Source: Leptospira ryugenii | GTDB taxonomy: Bacteria; Spirochaetota; Leptospiria; Leptospirales; Leptospiraceae | Direction of reading: 5' to 3' | Assembly (NCBI RefSeq): GCF_003114855.1 | Contig: NZ_BFBB01000008.1 | Location: 186,001 to 250,000, forward strand | DNA: 64,000 nucleotides | Shown: piece by piece, positions 9,321 to 18,742 of the stretch | Position numbering within the stretch: position 1 is the stretch's first letter | Layout: each line of letters opens with the position of its first letter | The notes under the pieces: generated by a model | What the model saw: the letters and a program-made list of their open reading frames with translations, nothing else | Told to the model about the DNA's origin: nothing | Databases searched by the model: none | Program-made: the position numbers and the translations under genes

Positions 9321-9884
9321 ATGAAGCTGATCGTCGGCCTAGGGAATCCAGGCGATAAGTACAACAACAATCGATCCAACATCGGTTTCAAAATCCTCGA
9401 TGTCATTGCGAACAACATTGGCATCGAGATCAAAACAAAGAAGAAAAAATCTTTGATTGGACGCGGTGAATTCGAGGGCGATGAAGTTGTACTTTTGAAA
9501 CCACAAACATTTAGTGACCTATCTGGTGAGTCCGTACTATACATTGCCAGTTTTCTGAAAATCCAAGTAAAGGACATAGTTCTAATCCATGAAGATTTGC
9601 AATTGGATTTAGGGCAGATTGTCGTTACAAAAGGTGGAGACAGCTATGGGCATCCTGGCGTAGAATCTGTCTCTTTATCCCTCCGTTCCCCCAATTTCAT
9701 CAGAATTCGGATCGGTGTCAAAAATCCGAAGTTCAATCCGAAAAAAAGGGAAGAATTTTTACGTGATGATTTTGAGCCATTGGAGAATCTAAGTCTGATT
9801 CAGATCATCAACGATGCGGAAGCCGCAATTCGATCGATTTCCATGGGCGATATCGACGAAGTGATACAGAAATATCACCTTTGA
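9321..9884 (+). CDS. pth: Peptidyl-tRNA hydrolase family protein with altered active site
   Basis: A 187-residue protein in the usual rplY-pth position with clear Pth-family landmarks: LIVGLGNPGDKY at the N-terminus, RIRIGV around Arg130 and FLRDDFEPLE near the end. Known Pth frees tRNA from peptidyl-tRNA. Several residues important in the E. coli enzyme are changed here: the catalytic His of the TRHN motif is Ser19 (NNRSN), the Asn of TFMNxSG is Asp66 (TFSDLSG), the Asp of HDELD is Glu91 with Gln94 further on (HEDLQ), and the GGHNG Asn is Pro112 (YGHPG). Asn9 is kept. Activity is therefore doubtful; it may be a divergent or repurposed enzyme. Confidence 0.8.
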   Translation: MKLIVGLGNPGDKYNNNRSNIGFKILDVIANNIGIEIKTKKKKSLIGRGEFEGDEVVLLKPQTFSDLSGESVLYIASFLKIQVKDIVLIHEDLQLDLGQIVVTKGGDSYGHPGVESVSLSLRSPNFIRIRIGVKNPKFNPKKREEFLRDDFEPLENLSLIQIINDAEAAIRSISMGDIDEVIQKYHL

Positions 9885-9911
9885 TCCAGTCTAATCAAGG
9901 AGACTGCTTTC

Positions 9912-11861
9912 ATGAACAAAAACATCAAATCTGTATTCCTCTTCTTACTCATTTTACTCGTCGTTCTGTATACGCTTTATAAAGGTCAAGATTTCGCAGG
10001 AAAGCCGGACGAAATCAGTTACTCTGAGTTCTTAAACATGGTAGAACCGGTAGAAGGAAAAAAACCTATCGGTAGAATCACCTCGAAAGATGGAAAGGAT
10101 GTCACCAACAAACAACAAATCATGATAGACCGTGATTTGATTGAAGGATGGTACATACCAAATGATTCCAAAGACAACAAGCCCAAAGCCTTCAAAACCA
10201 ATATTGCTCCCATTAACGATGATTTGGTGACAAAACTTCGCAAATCTCGATTATCATTCACAGCAAAGTCCCCAGAAGAAAATAAATTCCTAAGTGTCAT
10301 TTATGGCATTCTTCCTTGGCTGTTCATTTTAGGTTTCATTTGGTTTATCATGATGCGACAGCTCCAGGCATCGGGAAACAAAGCCTTTACATTTGGAAAA
10401 TCTAGAGCCAAAATGAACGTAGACCCAAAAGTGAAAGTCACCTTCAATGATGTGGCGGGTTGTGAGGAAGCAAAAGTTGAGCTCCTTGAAATCATTGAAT
10501 TTCTTAAAGATCCCAAAAAATTCCAAGCAATTGGCGCTCGTATTCCCAAAGGAGTCTTGTTAGTCGGTCCTCCAGGAACCGGTAAGACTCTACTTGCGAA
10601 AGCAGTTGCTGGTGAAGCTGGTGTACCCTTCTTCTCGATATCTGGATCAGACTTTGTCGAAATGTTTGTAGGCGTTGGAGCCTCTCGAGTTCGCGATCTG
10701 TTTGACCAAGGTAAAAAGAATGCACCTTGTATCATATTTATCGATGAGATTGATGCGGTAGGACGTTTGCGTGGAGCAGGTCTTGGCGGTGGTCACGATG
10801 AACGTGAACAAACCCTAAACCAAATGTTAGTTGAAATGGATGGCTTTGAGATGAACGAAGGTGTCATCGTGATGGCCGCCACAAACAGAGCCGATGTATT
10901 GGACCCTGCTCTCCTCCGTCCAGGTCGTTTTGATAGACAGGTCATTGTTGACCTACCTGATCTCAGAGGCCGTGAAGAAATCCTAAAAGTGCATGCAAAA
11001 AAAGTTCCTATGGTATCTGATATTTCTATCTCTTCCATAGCTCGGGGAACACCTGGATTTACCGGTGCGGATCTTGCGAACTTGATCAACGAGGCTGCTC
11101 TCCTTGCCGCAAGACGAAATAAAAAGCGTGTAACGCAAGAAGAGTTAGAGGAAGCCAGGGATAAGGTTTTGATGGGACCAGAACGAAAGTCCATGCTCAT
11201 ATCTGACAAAGAGAAAGAAATGACTGCCTACCATGAAGCCGGGCATGCTCTCTTGGGTACTTTGCTCCCTTATACAGAACCTGTGCACAAAGTAACAATC
11301 ATCCCAAGAGGAAGAGCACTTGGCCTAACCCAATCCTTACCTGTAGAAGACCGTCACTCTTACCGTAAACAATATTGCTTGGATAGAATAGTGATGTCAA
11401 TGGGTGGCTTCATTGCCGAAGAACTCATCTTTGGCGATCCGTCTAATGGATCCAGCAATGACATCCAACAGGCGACCAACATCGCTCGTCGTATGGTATG
11501 TGAATGGGGTATGTCCGAAAAACTAGGCACAATCAACTACGGTGGGGGTGAAAATTCTCCTTTTGTTGGACGAGACTACGGAAATTCAAATAAGCCTTAT
11601 TCAGAAGAATTTGCGGCTATGATTGACCAGGAAGTGAAACGCATTGTCCAATCCTCTCTTGACAGAGGAAGGGATTTAGTTCGGAAGAACAAGGCAAAGC
11701 TCGAATCAATTGCAAAGGCTTTACTGGCAAAAGAGACGATCGATGCAGACGAATTGATGGCCATCGTTCACCCTGCGGGAGAAAAATCTTCTGACCCTTC
11801 GCAAAAGAGTGGCAATTCGTCCAAAAAAACGAAGGGAAGCACAAAACCTGCCTTTACCTAG
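9912..11861 (+). CDS. ftsH: ATP-dependent zinc metalloprotease FtsH
   Basis: Membrane-anchored AAA+ protease for quality control and regulated turnover. 649 residues: an N-terminal membrane segment, a periplasmic domain of about 100 residues, a second membrane segment ([15 protein letters not shown]), then the AAA domain with Walker A GPPGTGKT, Walker [13 protein letters not shown] and the second region of homology ([19 protein letters not shown]). The zinc site is HEAGH at 441-445. The tail is Ser/Lys rich. A strong AAGGAG lies ahead of the ATG. The next gene starts on the base after its stop. Confidence 0.98.
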   Translation: MNKNIKSVFLFLLILLVVLYTLYKGQDFAGKPDEISYSEFLNMVEPVEGKKPIGRITSKDGKDVTNKQQIMIDRDLIEGWYIPNDSKDNKPKAFKTNIAPINDDLVTKLRKSRLSFTAKSPEENKFLSVIYGILPWLFILGFIWFIMMRQLQASGNKAFTFGKSRAKMNVDPKVKVTFNDVAGCEEAKVELLEIIEFLKDPKKFQAIGARIPKGVLLVGPPGTGKTLLAKAVAGEAGVPFFSISGSDFVEMFVGVGASRVRDLFDQGKKNAPCIIFIDEIDAVGRLRGAGLGGGHDEREQTLNQMLVEMDGFEMNEGVIVMAATNRADVLDPALLRPGRFDRQVIVDLPDLRGREEILKVHAKKVPMVSDISISSIARGTPGFTGADLANLINEAALLAARRNKKRVTQEELEEARDKVLMGPERKSMLISDKEKEMTAYHEAGHALLGTLLPYTEPVHKVTIIPRGRALGLTQSLPVEDRHSYRKQYCLDRIVMSMGGFIAEELIFGDPSNGSSNDIQQATNIARRMVCEWGMSEKLGTINYGGGENSPFVGRDYGNSNKPYSEEFAAMIDQEVKRIVQSSLDRGRDLVRKNKAKLESIAKALLAKETIDADELMAIVHPAGEKSSDPSQKSGNSSKKTKGSTKPAFT

Positions 11862-12320
11862 ATGAAATTCTGGCTCTTCAAAACTGAGCCTGATGTCTTC
11901 TCCATTGACGACCTAGAAAGAGAGAAAGTCTCTTTCTGGGAGGGAGTTAGGAACTACCAGGCCAGAAATTATTTAAGAGATGAAGTTAAGTTAGGTGATT
12001 TAATTCTATTCTACCATAGCAGTACACAACCAACTGGGATCGTAGGCATTGCTGAAGTAGTTGGGGAGGGAGAACCTGACCCTCACCAGTTTAATGCCAA
12101 AAGCCCGTACTATGATGAAAAAGCAGACCCCAATAAACCACGGTGGTTTGGAGTTAGAATCAAGCTCAAACATAGATTCAAAGAGATACTCACCCTGGAA
12201 ACACTTAGAAACGAAGCCAAACTAAAGGATATGCTCCTCTTAAAAAGGGGGATGCGGCTCTCGATTCAACCGGTCAGTGATCGAGAATTCCAAAGGATCA
12301 ATGAACTAGGGCTTCGATGA
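11862..12320 (+). CDS. EVE-domain protein
   Basis: A 152-residue single-domain protein of the EVE/PUA-like family (thymocyte nuclear protein 1 type). Motifs include FWLFKTEPDVFSIDDL, FWEGVRNYQARNYLRD and GDLILFYHSS. EVE domains bind modified bases in nucleic acids, so a role in sensing or reading modified RNA or DNA is likely from the family. It starts directly after the ftsH stop and is probably co-transcribed. Its last 15 bases overlap the end of the convergent CAP-domain gene. Confidence 0.9.
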   Translation: MKFWLFKTEPDVFSIDDLEREKVSFWEGVRNYQARNYLRDEVKLGDLILFYHSSTQPTGIVGIAEVVGEGEPDPHQFNAKSPYYDEKADPNKPRWFGVRIKLKHRFKEILTLETLRNEAKLKDMLLLKRGMRLSIQPVSDREFQRINELGLR

Positions 12321-13124
12321 GAATACCATAACTGCTTTTACACGATCAATGTTTTGAAATTTTGCATCTTGGTAGTAGTAAGCTCCTGTACCTAAATAAG
12401 AAAAATCTGGGTTCAAGATATTGCGCCTCTGCGCTGGGGCATTCATCCAAGTTTCAACCAAATAATCTGCCAAACTAATGTAGGTATGGTTGGGGATGGG
12501 CGGACCATTACGAGTATAACTAAACTTCTTATGGGTATTTTGGTCAGGTGTATAAAGAGGTGTACCTGGTTTGTAATCCAGAGCAAAAGCCGAGATAATA
12601 TTTTCACCAGAAATCGGTTTTACCAATCCAACCAATTCTAGTCTGTCTCTTAAGGTTTCTTTTCCAGTGACCTTGCTAGTGTGAGAGTAAAAATCATATT
12701 TTACCATATCTTGTGCATGGCCAAAGGCAGCTTGTTCGCATAAACTCGAATATTTAAATGCCTTCATCCCAAGCTTTCTCCTCTCTTTGCTTGCCGTGTA
12801 GAAGATTGCAGCATGCAAAAGTGGGTAGTCAAAATTTTGAAAGTCGATGGTTTGTTTTGCAGGTTCGTAAGAGAAGAAGGTTTGCTCATTGAAAGAGTTG
12901 TATTGTTCTGCTGTCCAATTTCCTGAAGAGGGAATGTTTCTTCCATCTTCGATAGATTCTAAAAAGGCCAACTCAGTCTTTGGCTGAGTATCTTCCTGAA
13001 CTGTTTCTTTTTTTTCAATTTTCTTTTCTGGAACAACCACCTTCTCAACCTTTGGCGGAGGACTGACACAAGAGATTAAAAATAAGATTAAAATTGAGAT
13101 AGTGGTTCGCGTAACAAATAACAT
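12306..13124 (-). CDS. CAP/SCP-domain lipoprotein
   Basis: 272-residue lipoprotein: signal ILILFLISC with lipidation at the Cys, a Pro/Lys/Glu-rich linker (about residues 20-50), then a CAP (cysteine-rich secretory/antigen 5/PR-1) fold. CAP marks visible are CEQAAFGHAQDM, FYSHTS, SGENI and WMNAPAQRRNILNPDFSYLGTGAYY. CAP proteins are secreted and bind lipids or act in envelope or host contact; the role here is unknown. Start is at 13124, with AGGAGA just upstream. It follows another lipoprotein gene on the same strand by 8 bases. Confidence 0.85.
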   Translation of the reverse strand: MLFVTRTTISILILFLISCVSPPPKVEKVVVPEKKIEKKETVQEDTQPKTELAFLESIEDGRNIPSSGNWTAEQYNSFNEQTFFSYEPAKQTIDFQNFDYPLLHAAIFYTASKERRKLGMKAFKYSSLCEQAAFGHAQDMVKYDFYSHTSKVTGKETLRDRLELVGLVKPISGENIISAFALDYKPGTPLYTPDQNTHKKFSYTRNGPPIPNHTYISLADYLVETWMNAPAQRRNILNPDFSYLGTGAYYYQDAKFQNIDRVKAVMVFSSKP

Positions 13125-13132
13125 AGCTTCTC

Positions 13133-13696
13133 CTATAAAAATCGATTGTAGTCTTGGATCATATTGTTGATCAAATTGCGTTCTTTATTGTACTCGATTA
13201 ATTTTGCTTCTTTGATACCAGTTTCCCAGATTAGTAAAAAGGGAATGCCAACAAGCGTACTGTGTTTTTGTCGGTATCTTTCTCTACCTACCATTCTATC
13301 ATTCACATAAAATTCTGCAATGAGTACTCTTTCTTTTGAAAAAATAGAGGGCAATAGTCCAAGTGTGCTGACCATAAAAAGAGAAGAGATAGATGAGATC
13401 CAAAAATGCTCATATTCATTGACCTCTGCCGTATAGATGTCGATATGATTGGCACTACGTATTCCATCGGAAAGCACCCTTCCAAAGAATCCAGTATCCA
13501 TTAAATACTTTGCATACAGTTGAGAAAGCTCATTGGTTTGTTTAGGTGATTCCGGGGAAGTAACTTTGATTGTCAAGAGGGCTAATCGTTGGTTTAAAAA
13601 CGGTTTTGTTACGATTGGTACGTCTTCAGATAAGTAGTTATGGCACTGATTAAATCCAAAAAGAATGAAGATCACTACTGCTAACTTTTCCCGCAT
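13133..13696 (-). CDS. Hypothetical lipoprotein
   Basis: About 187 residues beginning MREKLAVVIFILFGFNQC, a short signal with a plausible lipobox Cys. An alternative upstream start at 13750 would put extra residues before the signal. The mature part contains a hydrophobic stretch around the middle (SSISSLFMVSTLGLLPSIF), reminiscent of the glycine/hydrophobic hairpin in several Leptospira lipoproteins of unknown function, including the one at 51387. No recognised family. It lies between the DASS transporter and CAP lipoprotein genes, all minus strand and nearly touching. Confidence 0.65.
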   Translation of the reverse strand: MREKLAVVIFILFGFNQCHNYLSEDVPIVTKPFLNQRLALLTIKVTSPESPKQTNELSQLYAKYLMDTGFFGRVLSDGIRSANHIDIYTAEVNEYEHFWISSISSLFMVSTLGLLPSIFSKERVLIAEFYVNDRMVGRERYRQKHSTLVGIPFLLIWETGIKEAKLIEYNKERNLINNMIQDYNRFL

Positions 13697-13750
13697 ACCT
13701 GGGCATGAGGATATTTGCATTTTTAGGTATGAAAAGCCTTTTTTATTCAA

Positions 13751-15151
13751 TTAAAAGGAAAAATCCACAATGGAGCTGATATGAAGTATACCTCCTCCTA
13801 AACAAACAAAGATCATCCAAGCAACGATAGAAATCAATCCACCAATCTTAGCCATATCCCAACTTTTAATACCACCATATCCAAAAGCCAAAGCATTTGG
13901 TGGTGTTGAAATGGGAAAGGGCATAGCCAATGAGGCTCCTATGGTAGCGCCCAAAGCGGCAGGAAGGATCAATTCTTGCGGGAGGCCTAGAGTGATGGGA
14001 AGCATCAAATTCGCAACCGAGGTATTGCTCAAAAAACAAGAAAGAATTAGAGACATAAAGCTAAAGAATAAAAACAAAAACATAAGAGAGTGTTCATTTA
14101 ACGAGAAGGATGTGATGAAATGTTTCGCAAGACCAGTTTCCTCCATTGCCTTACCTAAGGCAATCCCTCCTCCCATCAAAACTAAAACATCCCAAGAGAG
14201 AGAACGAAATTCTTCCAATGACAATAGTTTTGTGCCAAAGAAAACTATAACTGGAAACAAAGCTATGGTACCATTCGCGATACCATGAAAGTCTGAAGTC
14301 ATCCAGGCAAAGATGGTTATCACAATGATAGATATGGAAAACCACTCAGCATTGGAAAAGATGCGAGACTCGGTGGCAATCGTGAAGTGTTTGAATGTCT
14401 CATCCTTTTCTGGCTTGGCATAGAAATAATAAATGAGCAGAATTAAGATTAGGATTGAAGTTAAAGCTACAGGAACTGCAAAACCCATCCAAGTTAAAAA
14501 ACCAAAATCCAATCCCCTCTCCTTTAGGTAACCAATACCTATGACATTTGGTAAAGTCCCTACTGGTGTTGCGATCCCTCCCAAATTTGCCGAGAAGGGT
14601 ACGAGTAATAGAATTCCTTTTCGAAAACTAGAAGATTCTGGAAAACGTGCCATCATGGGCATGACAAGGCCTAACATCATAGCCGCCGTTGCGGTATTAT
14701 TCATCCAAAAGGATAAAAATCCAGTCACCAGGCCAATCCCAAGTAAGAAACGAAAGGAAGAACCTCTGCTTTGTGAAAGAACGATCTTTGCGAGTCTTTC
14801 GTCTAACCTATACCGAGAGATTGCTTGTGATATTACAAAGCCACCTAAGAACAATAAGATGGTATCAGAAAAGTAACAAGAAAGAAAAACGATGGGTTTT
14901 GGCCTTGGTTCAGTCCAAACTGGTAACAACCAAGATAATTCTAAAAATAAAATGATAAAACCAGTTACATAGAGCGGGATCAGCTCCGTCAGCCAAAGAT
15001 AGGTTGCCAACAAAGCAATGGACAAATTGACAGATTGCACTTTGTTTAGAGAAAACCATTGCTCATAATATCCAAAAATTGCAGGTAAAATGAACAGAAC
15101 AGGAAATAAGAAGATCGAGATTTTCATAGGGACTTGACGATTGCCTAGCAT
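13751..15151 (-). CDS. SLC13/DASS-family sodium:anion symporter
   Basis: Polytopic transporter of 466 residues with about 11-12 membrane segments. The SNTSVANLMLPI and NNTATAAMMLGLVMPM segments are the two SNT-type signature motifs of the divalent anion:Na+ symporter family; GIATPVGTLPNVIGIG and FPISTPPNALAFGYG are also typical. Likely substrates are dicarboxylates, sulfate or phosphate; the sequence does not decide. The start could also be the ATG at 15127 (MKISIFLF). Divergent from the small membrane protein gene at 15219. Confidence 0.88.
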   Translation of the reverse strand: MLGNRQVPMKISIFLFPVLFILPAIFGYYEQWFSLNKVQSVNLSIALLATYLWLTELIPLYVTGFIILFLELSWLLPVWTEPRPKPIVFLSCYFSDTILLFLGGFVISQAISRYRLDERLAKIVLSQSRGSSFRFLLGIGLVTGFLSFWMNNTATAAMMLGLVMPMMARFPESSSFRKGILLLVPFSANLGGIATPVGTLPNVIGIGYLKERGLDFGFLTWMGFAVPVALTSILILILLIYYFYAKPEKDETFKHFTIATESRIFSNAEWFSISIIVITIFAWMTSDFHGIANGTIALFPVIVFFGTKLLSLEEFRSLSWDVLVLMGGGIALGKAMEETGLAKHFITSFSLNEHSLMFLFLFFSFMSLILSCFLSNTSVANLMLPITLGLPQELILPAALGATIGASLAMPFPISTPPNALAFGYGGIKSWDMAKIGGLISIVAWMIFVCLGGGILHISSIVDFSF

Positions 15152-15218
15152 AGTGGTAGATTCCTATGGAAAGAAAATTTTACTTTCACTATTCAGCATA
15201 TAGAGGAGATTACTGACA

Positions 15219-15428
15219 ATGTTAAAAAAGATGTTTTTTCATATCATAGGATTTGGCTTGATCTTGGCAGGTTGGTTTGTCTGCGTGATCAATGTTGGTC
15301 TTGACAGAGGTGCAACGCCTTTCCGATTTTTTTCTGTTCCAAACGTGATAGGTTTATTGATCATTTTGGTAGGCGCATATTTCCCAGAACTTGCAACCAA
15401 GTTCCTCGGTAAAGACGATTCCAAATAA
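15219..15428 (+). CDS. Small two-helix membrane protein
   Basis: 69 residues with two hydrophobic segments (FFHIIGFGLILAGWFVCVI and VIGLLIILVGAYF) and a charged C-terminal tail. A strong GAGGAG lies before the ATG and an AAGGA for the next gene lies just after its stop, so it is a real gene co-transcribed with the GpsA-acyltransferase fusion 12 bases downstream. I recognise no family. It could assist or localise the membrane-active acyltransferase, but this is speculation from position only. Confidence 0.7.
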   Translation: MLKKMFFHIIGFGLILAGWFVCVINVGLDRGATPFRFFSVPNVIGLLIILVGAYFPELATKFLGKDDSK

Positions 15429-15440
15429 GGACAATATTCG

Positions 15441-17861
15441 ATGTCAATCTCTTATCTAGATTTAAAGCAGGCCGTTCTCGGGAGCGGCCCTATGGGCTTG
15501 ATCATTTCGAGTCTTTTAGCAAAGAATTTCGATGAGGTTACACTTTGGATACCTGACAAAGAGTTTGTACAACAATTAAAAAAACGTCGCCAAACAGAAA
15601 TTATGGGAATCACCTTAGATATCCCAGAACATATCGAAATTGTCTCAAGTTTAGATGTATTTGGTCGCGATGATTGGTCCTTTCATATAGCAGTACCATC
15701 CAGAATGTGTATGGACAATTTGAATGCCCTCATTGATACCATCTCACCAAAAAATGATTTTGTATTTTCTTTTTTTACCAAAGGCATCCTAGATTCAAAG
15801 TATAGAAAGAAGTTTGGTTTTATCTCTTATAGCCAATATCTAGAGCACATTCTTAAAGAAAAAAACATACAATCTTTTGAAATTACCGTGGTAAACGGAC
15901 CTTCGATGATCGCAGAGATTATGGAAGAAAAAACTGCATTTTTTAATGTAGGTTCCTCCAATAAAGAAGCTAGAGAATACGTAGCCGAACTTCTAGGCTC
16001 TTATCTTGTGAACACAAGTACAACAGATGATATTTTAGGCATGGAATTGATTGGTGTCGCGAAGAATCCCATGGCGATTGCATCTGGAATTGTTTCTCTA
16101 TTGCCCAATTATGGATCTAACCTTTTAGGAGAATTACTTTCGGTAGGCTTTCAAGAGGTACGTGATCTCGCCATGAAGTATGGTGCCCGACCCGATACTG
16201 TGATGGGACGCTCAGGTCTGGCCGATTTTATTGCGACTGCAACGAGTGGTAAAAGTAGAAACCGGAATTTTGGAAGGAAAATAGTTGGAGAATTGTTGAG
16301 CGGGCAAGAAAAGTTAAATCTTTTGGAAAGAATTGAAATCTTCTTTTCCCCAAAACAATTTATTGAAAAGGAAGCTGAAAAATGGCAGGATAATGTCGAG
16401 GGTAGCTATGCGCTTGGAATCTTGATCGAACTTGCGAACGAGATACGCCTTCCCTTCACTTTACATAGAATCCTATTTGATGTTCTGACTAGAAAACAAC
16501 CACCTGAAGCTTTGATCGAATACATTAAAGGTGGAAAATTACAATCCCAAGCTCCGCCTCCTGTCGTTCTGAAAAAGGTTGGACTCAATTTAACATCGGG
16601 CATTGATTTCCAAAATGTCCTCGTCGATAGGATTTTAAAAAGTGTACTAAATGTCCAAGGAAACTTAGGTAGGATCAAAAAGCAATCAACAGCTATCATT
16701 GAAACAATTCAAAAACGCTTAACAAAAGCTATCCGAAAAAAACAAAAACTAGAAGAGTCAAAATTCCAATCCGAGATTGAGGTTTGGCAAAAATTTTCAC
16801 ATGCAAGTAAAGATGAAGAATCACTCTATATCAAAGAGATTATTCGTTTTTACGTCAGAGAAATTGCAGATAATTATAGCCCCACCGTAAGAGAATCTCT
16901 TTTGAGAGTCATTGCACCCATCCGCTTATTTTCTGGTGGATTCTCGAGGGGATCTATGATCCCACATATTGGTGGAAAGACGGAAGATGTAAAGGCACTC
17001 TCATCAAAATACAATGTTTTATACGCTCCGACCCACCGGTCACATTTAGATTCTGTAGAAGTTGCTTATTCAATATTTCATTTGGGACTTCCTGTCCCCC
17101 GTTATGCGGCAGGCATCAACCTAATGTCCAATCCTTTTTGGGAGTGGATGCTAAAGTCCTTAGGTGCCTATGCTGTGGACAGAGAGCGAACTAGAAATAG
17201 TCTCTATTTAGAATGTTTGACACTTTATTCGCAAGTGATGCTTGAAAAAGGCATCCCATCACTTGTATATCCGGAAGGCACACGGTCTCGGACAGGTGGG
17301 ATCGTGCCTGTAAAAACAGGGCTTCTCACAACGGCAGTAAATGCATTCAGAAGTTCTGGGACGGAAATTTTAATCGTACCTATTTCTTTGTCTTATGAGT
17401 GTGTTCCAGAAGACAATCAATTCTGTGATATCGAAGAAGATCTCTCCATGGCTGGTTTTCTCTCGAAGCGGACTTCCGTACATGTTGAGTTTTGTGATCC
17501 GATTCCGATATCTCAGTATGCACACAATGATGACCCTACACTTGAGCTGGCATACAGAATCACCAAAGCTTGGAAGACATACCATAAAATACTGCCAAAT
17601 CAAATTGTTGCTAAATTAATGATGGAAAATGAATTTCATTTAGATGTAAAGAGCGCAAAGGTATTGGTGGAGGATTTTATCCTAAGACATCCTGGAAATT
17701 ATTTAACCATGGACCCAGAAGAAATCTGGCACAAAGGCAAAAAAATTCTGGAGAAAAGAAAGTTTGTAGAAGAGATCAATGGTATATTAACTTCTAAAAA
17801 CGATGCTCTGATCAATTACTATGGTACAATGATTCCTGAAGATGAGGATAAAAAATATTAA
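15441..17861 (+). CDS. Fused glycerol-3-phosphate dehydrogenase (GpsA) / glycerol-3-phosphate acyltransferase (PlsB-like)
   Basis: An 806-residue two-enzyme chain. Residues 1 to about 340 are GpsA-like: dinucleotide loop GSGPMG (14-19), catalytic Lys208 in GVAKNPMAIASG, and SGLADFIATATSGKSRNRNFG. After a helical, Lys-rich linker comes a PlsB/DHAPAT-type acyltransferase: HRSHLD with the His532-x4-Asp537 active site, AGINLMSNPFWEWMLKSLGA, YPEGTRSRTGG at 610-620 and IVPISLSYECV. Together these would turn DHAP into glycerol-3-phosphate and then lysophosphatidate, the start of phospholipid synthesis. AAGGA precedes the ATG. There is no stop or frameshift at the junction, so this is a true fusion. 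Confidence 0.88.
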   Translation: MSISYLDLKQAVLGSGPMGLIISSLLAKNFDEVTLWIPDKEFVQQLKKRRQTEIMGITLDIPEHIEIVSSLDVFGRDDWSFHIAVPSRMCMDNLNALIDTISPKNDFVFSFFTKGILDSKYRKKFGFISYSQYLEHILKEKNIQSFEITVVNGPSMIAEIMEEKTAFFNVGSSNKEAREYVAELLGSYLVNTSTTDDILGMELIGVAKNPMAIASGIVSLLPNYGSNLLGELLSVGFQEVRDLAMKYGARPDTVMGRSGLADFIATATSGKSRNRNFGRKIVGELLSGQEKLNLLERIEIFFSPKQFIEKEAEKWQDNVEGSYALGILIELANEIRLPFTLHRILFDVLTRKQPPEALIEYIKGGKLQSQAPPPVVLKKVGLNLTSGIDFQNVLVDRILKSVLNVQGNLGRIKKQSTAIIETIQKRLTKAIRKKQKLEESKFQSEIEVWQKFSHASKDEESLYIKEIIRFYVREIADNYSPTVRESLLRVIAPIRLFSGGFSRGSMIPHIGGKTEDVKALSSKYNVLYAPTHRSHLDSVEVAYSIFHLGLPVPRYAAGINLMSNPFWEWMLKSLGAYAVDRERTRNSLYLECLTLYSQVMLEKGIPSLVYPEGTRSRTGGIVPVKTGLLTTAVNAFRSSGTEILIVPISLSYECVPEDNQFCDIEEDLSMAGFLSKRTSVHVEFCDPIPISQYAHNDDPTLELAYRITKAWKTYHKILPNQIVAKLMMENEFHLDVKSAKVLVEDFILRHPGNYLTMDPEEIWHKGKKILEKRKFVEEINGILTSKNDALINYYGTMIPEDEDKKY

Positions 17862-18742
17862 TCCGAAACTTTATTGGTATGGTTGATTAGATAAACGGCA
17901 ATTACCGCAAGAGATCCACCGATAAAAACATGCGACTGTATCTTTTCTTCTAAAATAAAAAAACTCGAAAGATAAGCGGATAGTGGCACAATGAAAATGA
18001 AAGAACTAGCCGTTGCTGATCCAAGTTTTGTTGAGGCAAAAAAATAAACAGTCGTTCCAAAGGTTGTCGAAATGACAGATAGGTAGGCAATGATCCACCA
18101 GAAGGTGGCATTTTGTTGGAAGACATGTAAAAAGCTGGGTTCACGAAACGAAAATAAAAACTCTAATACACTACCGATCGCATAAACAAAGAAACTATAG
18201 GAAAGTGTATGTATCCTACTGCCTGTTTTTTGGCTATTTAGCGAAAGAAAGGCCCAAGTCAAGGACGCAAACAAAAAGAATAGATTGCCTGACTGTACCA
18301 AATCGGCAAAATTAACTTCCCAAACCTTTAGAATCGTCAATCCTCCTATCAATCCCACAAACAAACCGATTGCCTGTGATTTTAAAATTCCTTTTCGAAA
18401 TACCAAAGAGACAAGAAAGAATGTCAAGATAGGATTGAGAGTCGTTACCAAAACTCCACCTGCGCCTGGTAAACCCTTGGCAAGTCCTAGAAAAAAAAAT
18501 TGATTATAGAGTGTATAGATGATTCCACCGATTAATACGTTAAAGTAATCTCTTCCTGAAGGTAATATGATTGGAATGCGAAGAACCAAGAGAAGCGGAA
18601 TAACAGAAAGCCAGGTGCATAAAAATCTCCAGAAGACCAAAACGTGAATGGGAACAGATACTGAAATCATTTTTGCTAAGGGCCAAGATATCCCCCAAGA
18701 CAACATTGCCAAAACCAATAAGAAGTAAAAACGTAATCTCAT
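17858..18742 (-). CDS. EamA/DMT-family transporter
   Basis: About 294 residues with ten predicted membrane helices, built as two EamA repeats (AMLSWGISWPLAKM in the first, FGTTVYFFASTKLGSATASSF in the second). The drug/metabolite transporter superfamily moves metabolites or amino acids out of or into the cell; the substrate is unknown. I place the start at 18742 (MRLRFYF), whose ATG overlaps the TGA of the upstream AEC transporter gene. The 3' end overlaps the convergent fusion gene by 4 bases. Confidence 0.88.
   Translation of the reverse strand: MRLRFYFLLVLAMLSWGISWPLAKMISVSVPIHVLVFWRFLCTWLSVIPLLLVLRIPIILPSGRDYFNVLIGGIIYTLYNQFFFLGLAKGLPGAGGVLVTTLNPILTFFLVSLVFRKGILKSQAIGLFVGLIGGLTILKVWEVNFADLVQSGNLFFLFASLTWAFLSLNSQKTGSRIHTLSYSFFVYAIGSVLEFLFSFREPSFLHVFQQNATFWWIIAYLSVISTTFGTTVYFFASTKLGSATASSFIFIVPLSAYLSSFFILEEKIQSHVFIGGSLAVIAVYLINHTNKVSD

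Noticed and set aside
10301..10735. Long antisense open frame inside ftsH
   Set aside because: It mirrors the strongly conserved AAA domain of ftsH on the other strand, has no ribosome site or recognisable protein, and is a coding shadow.
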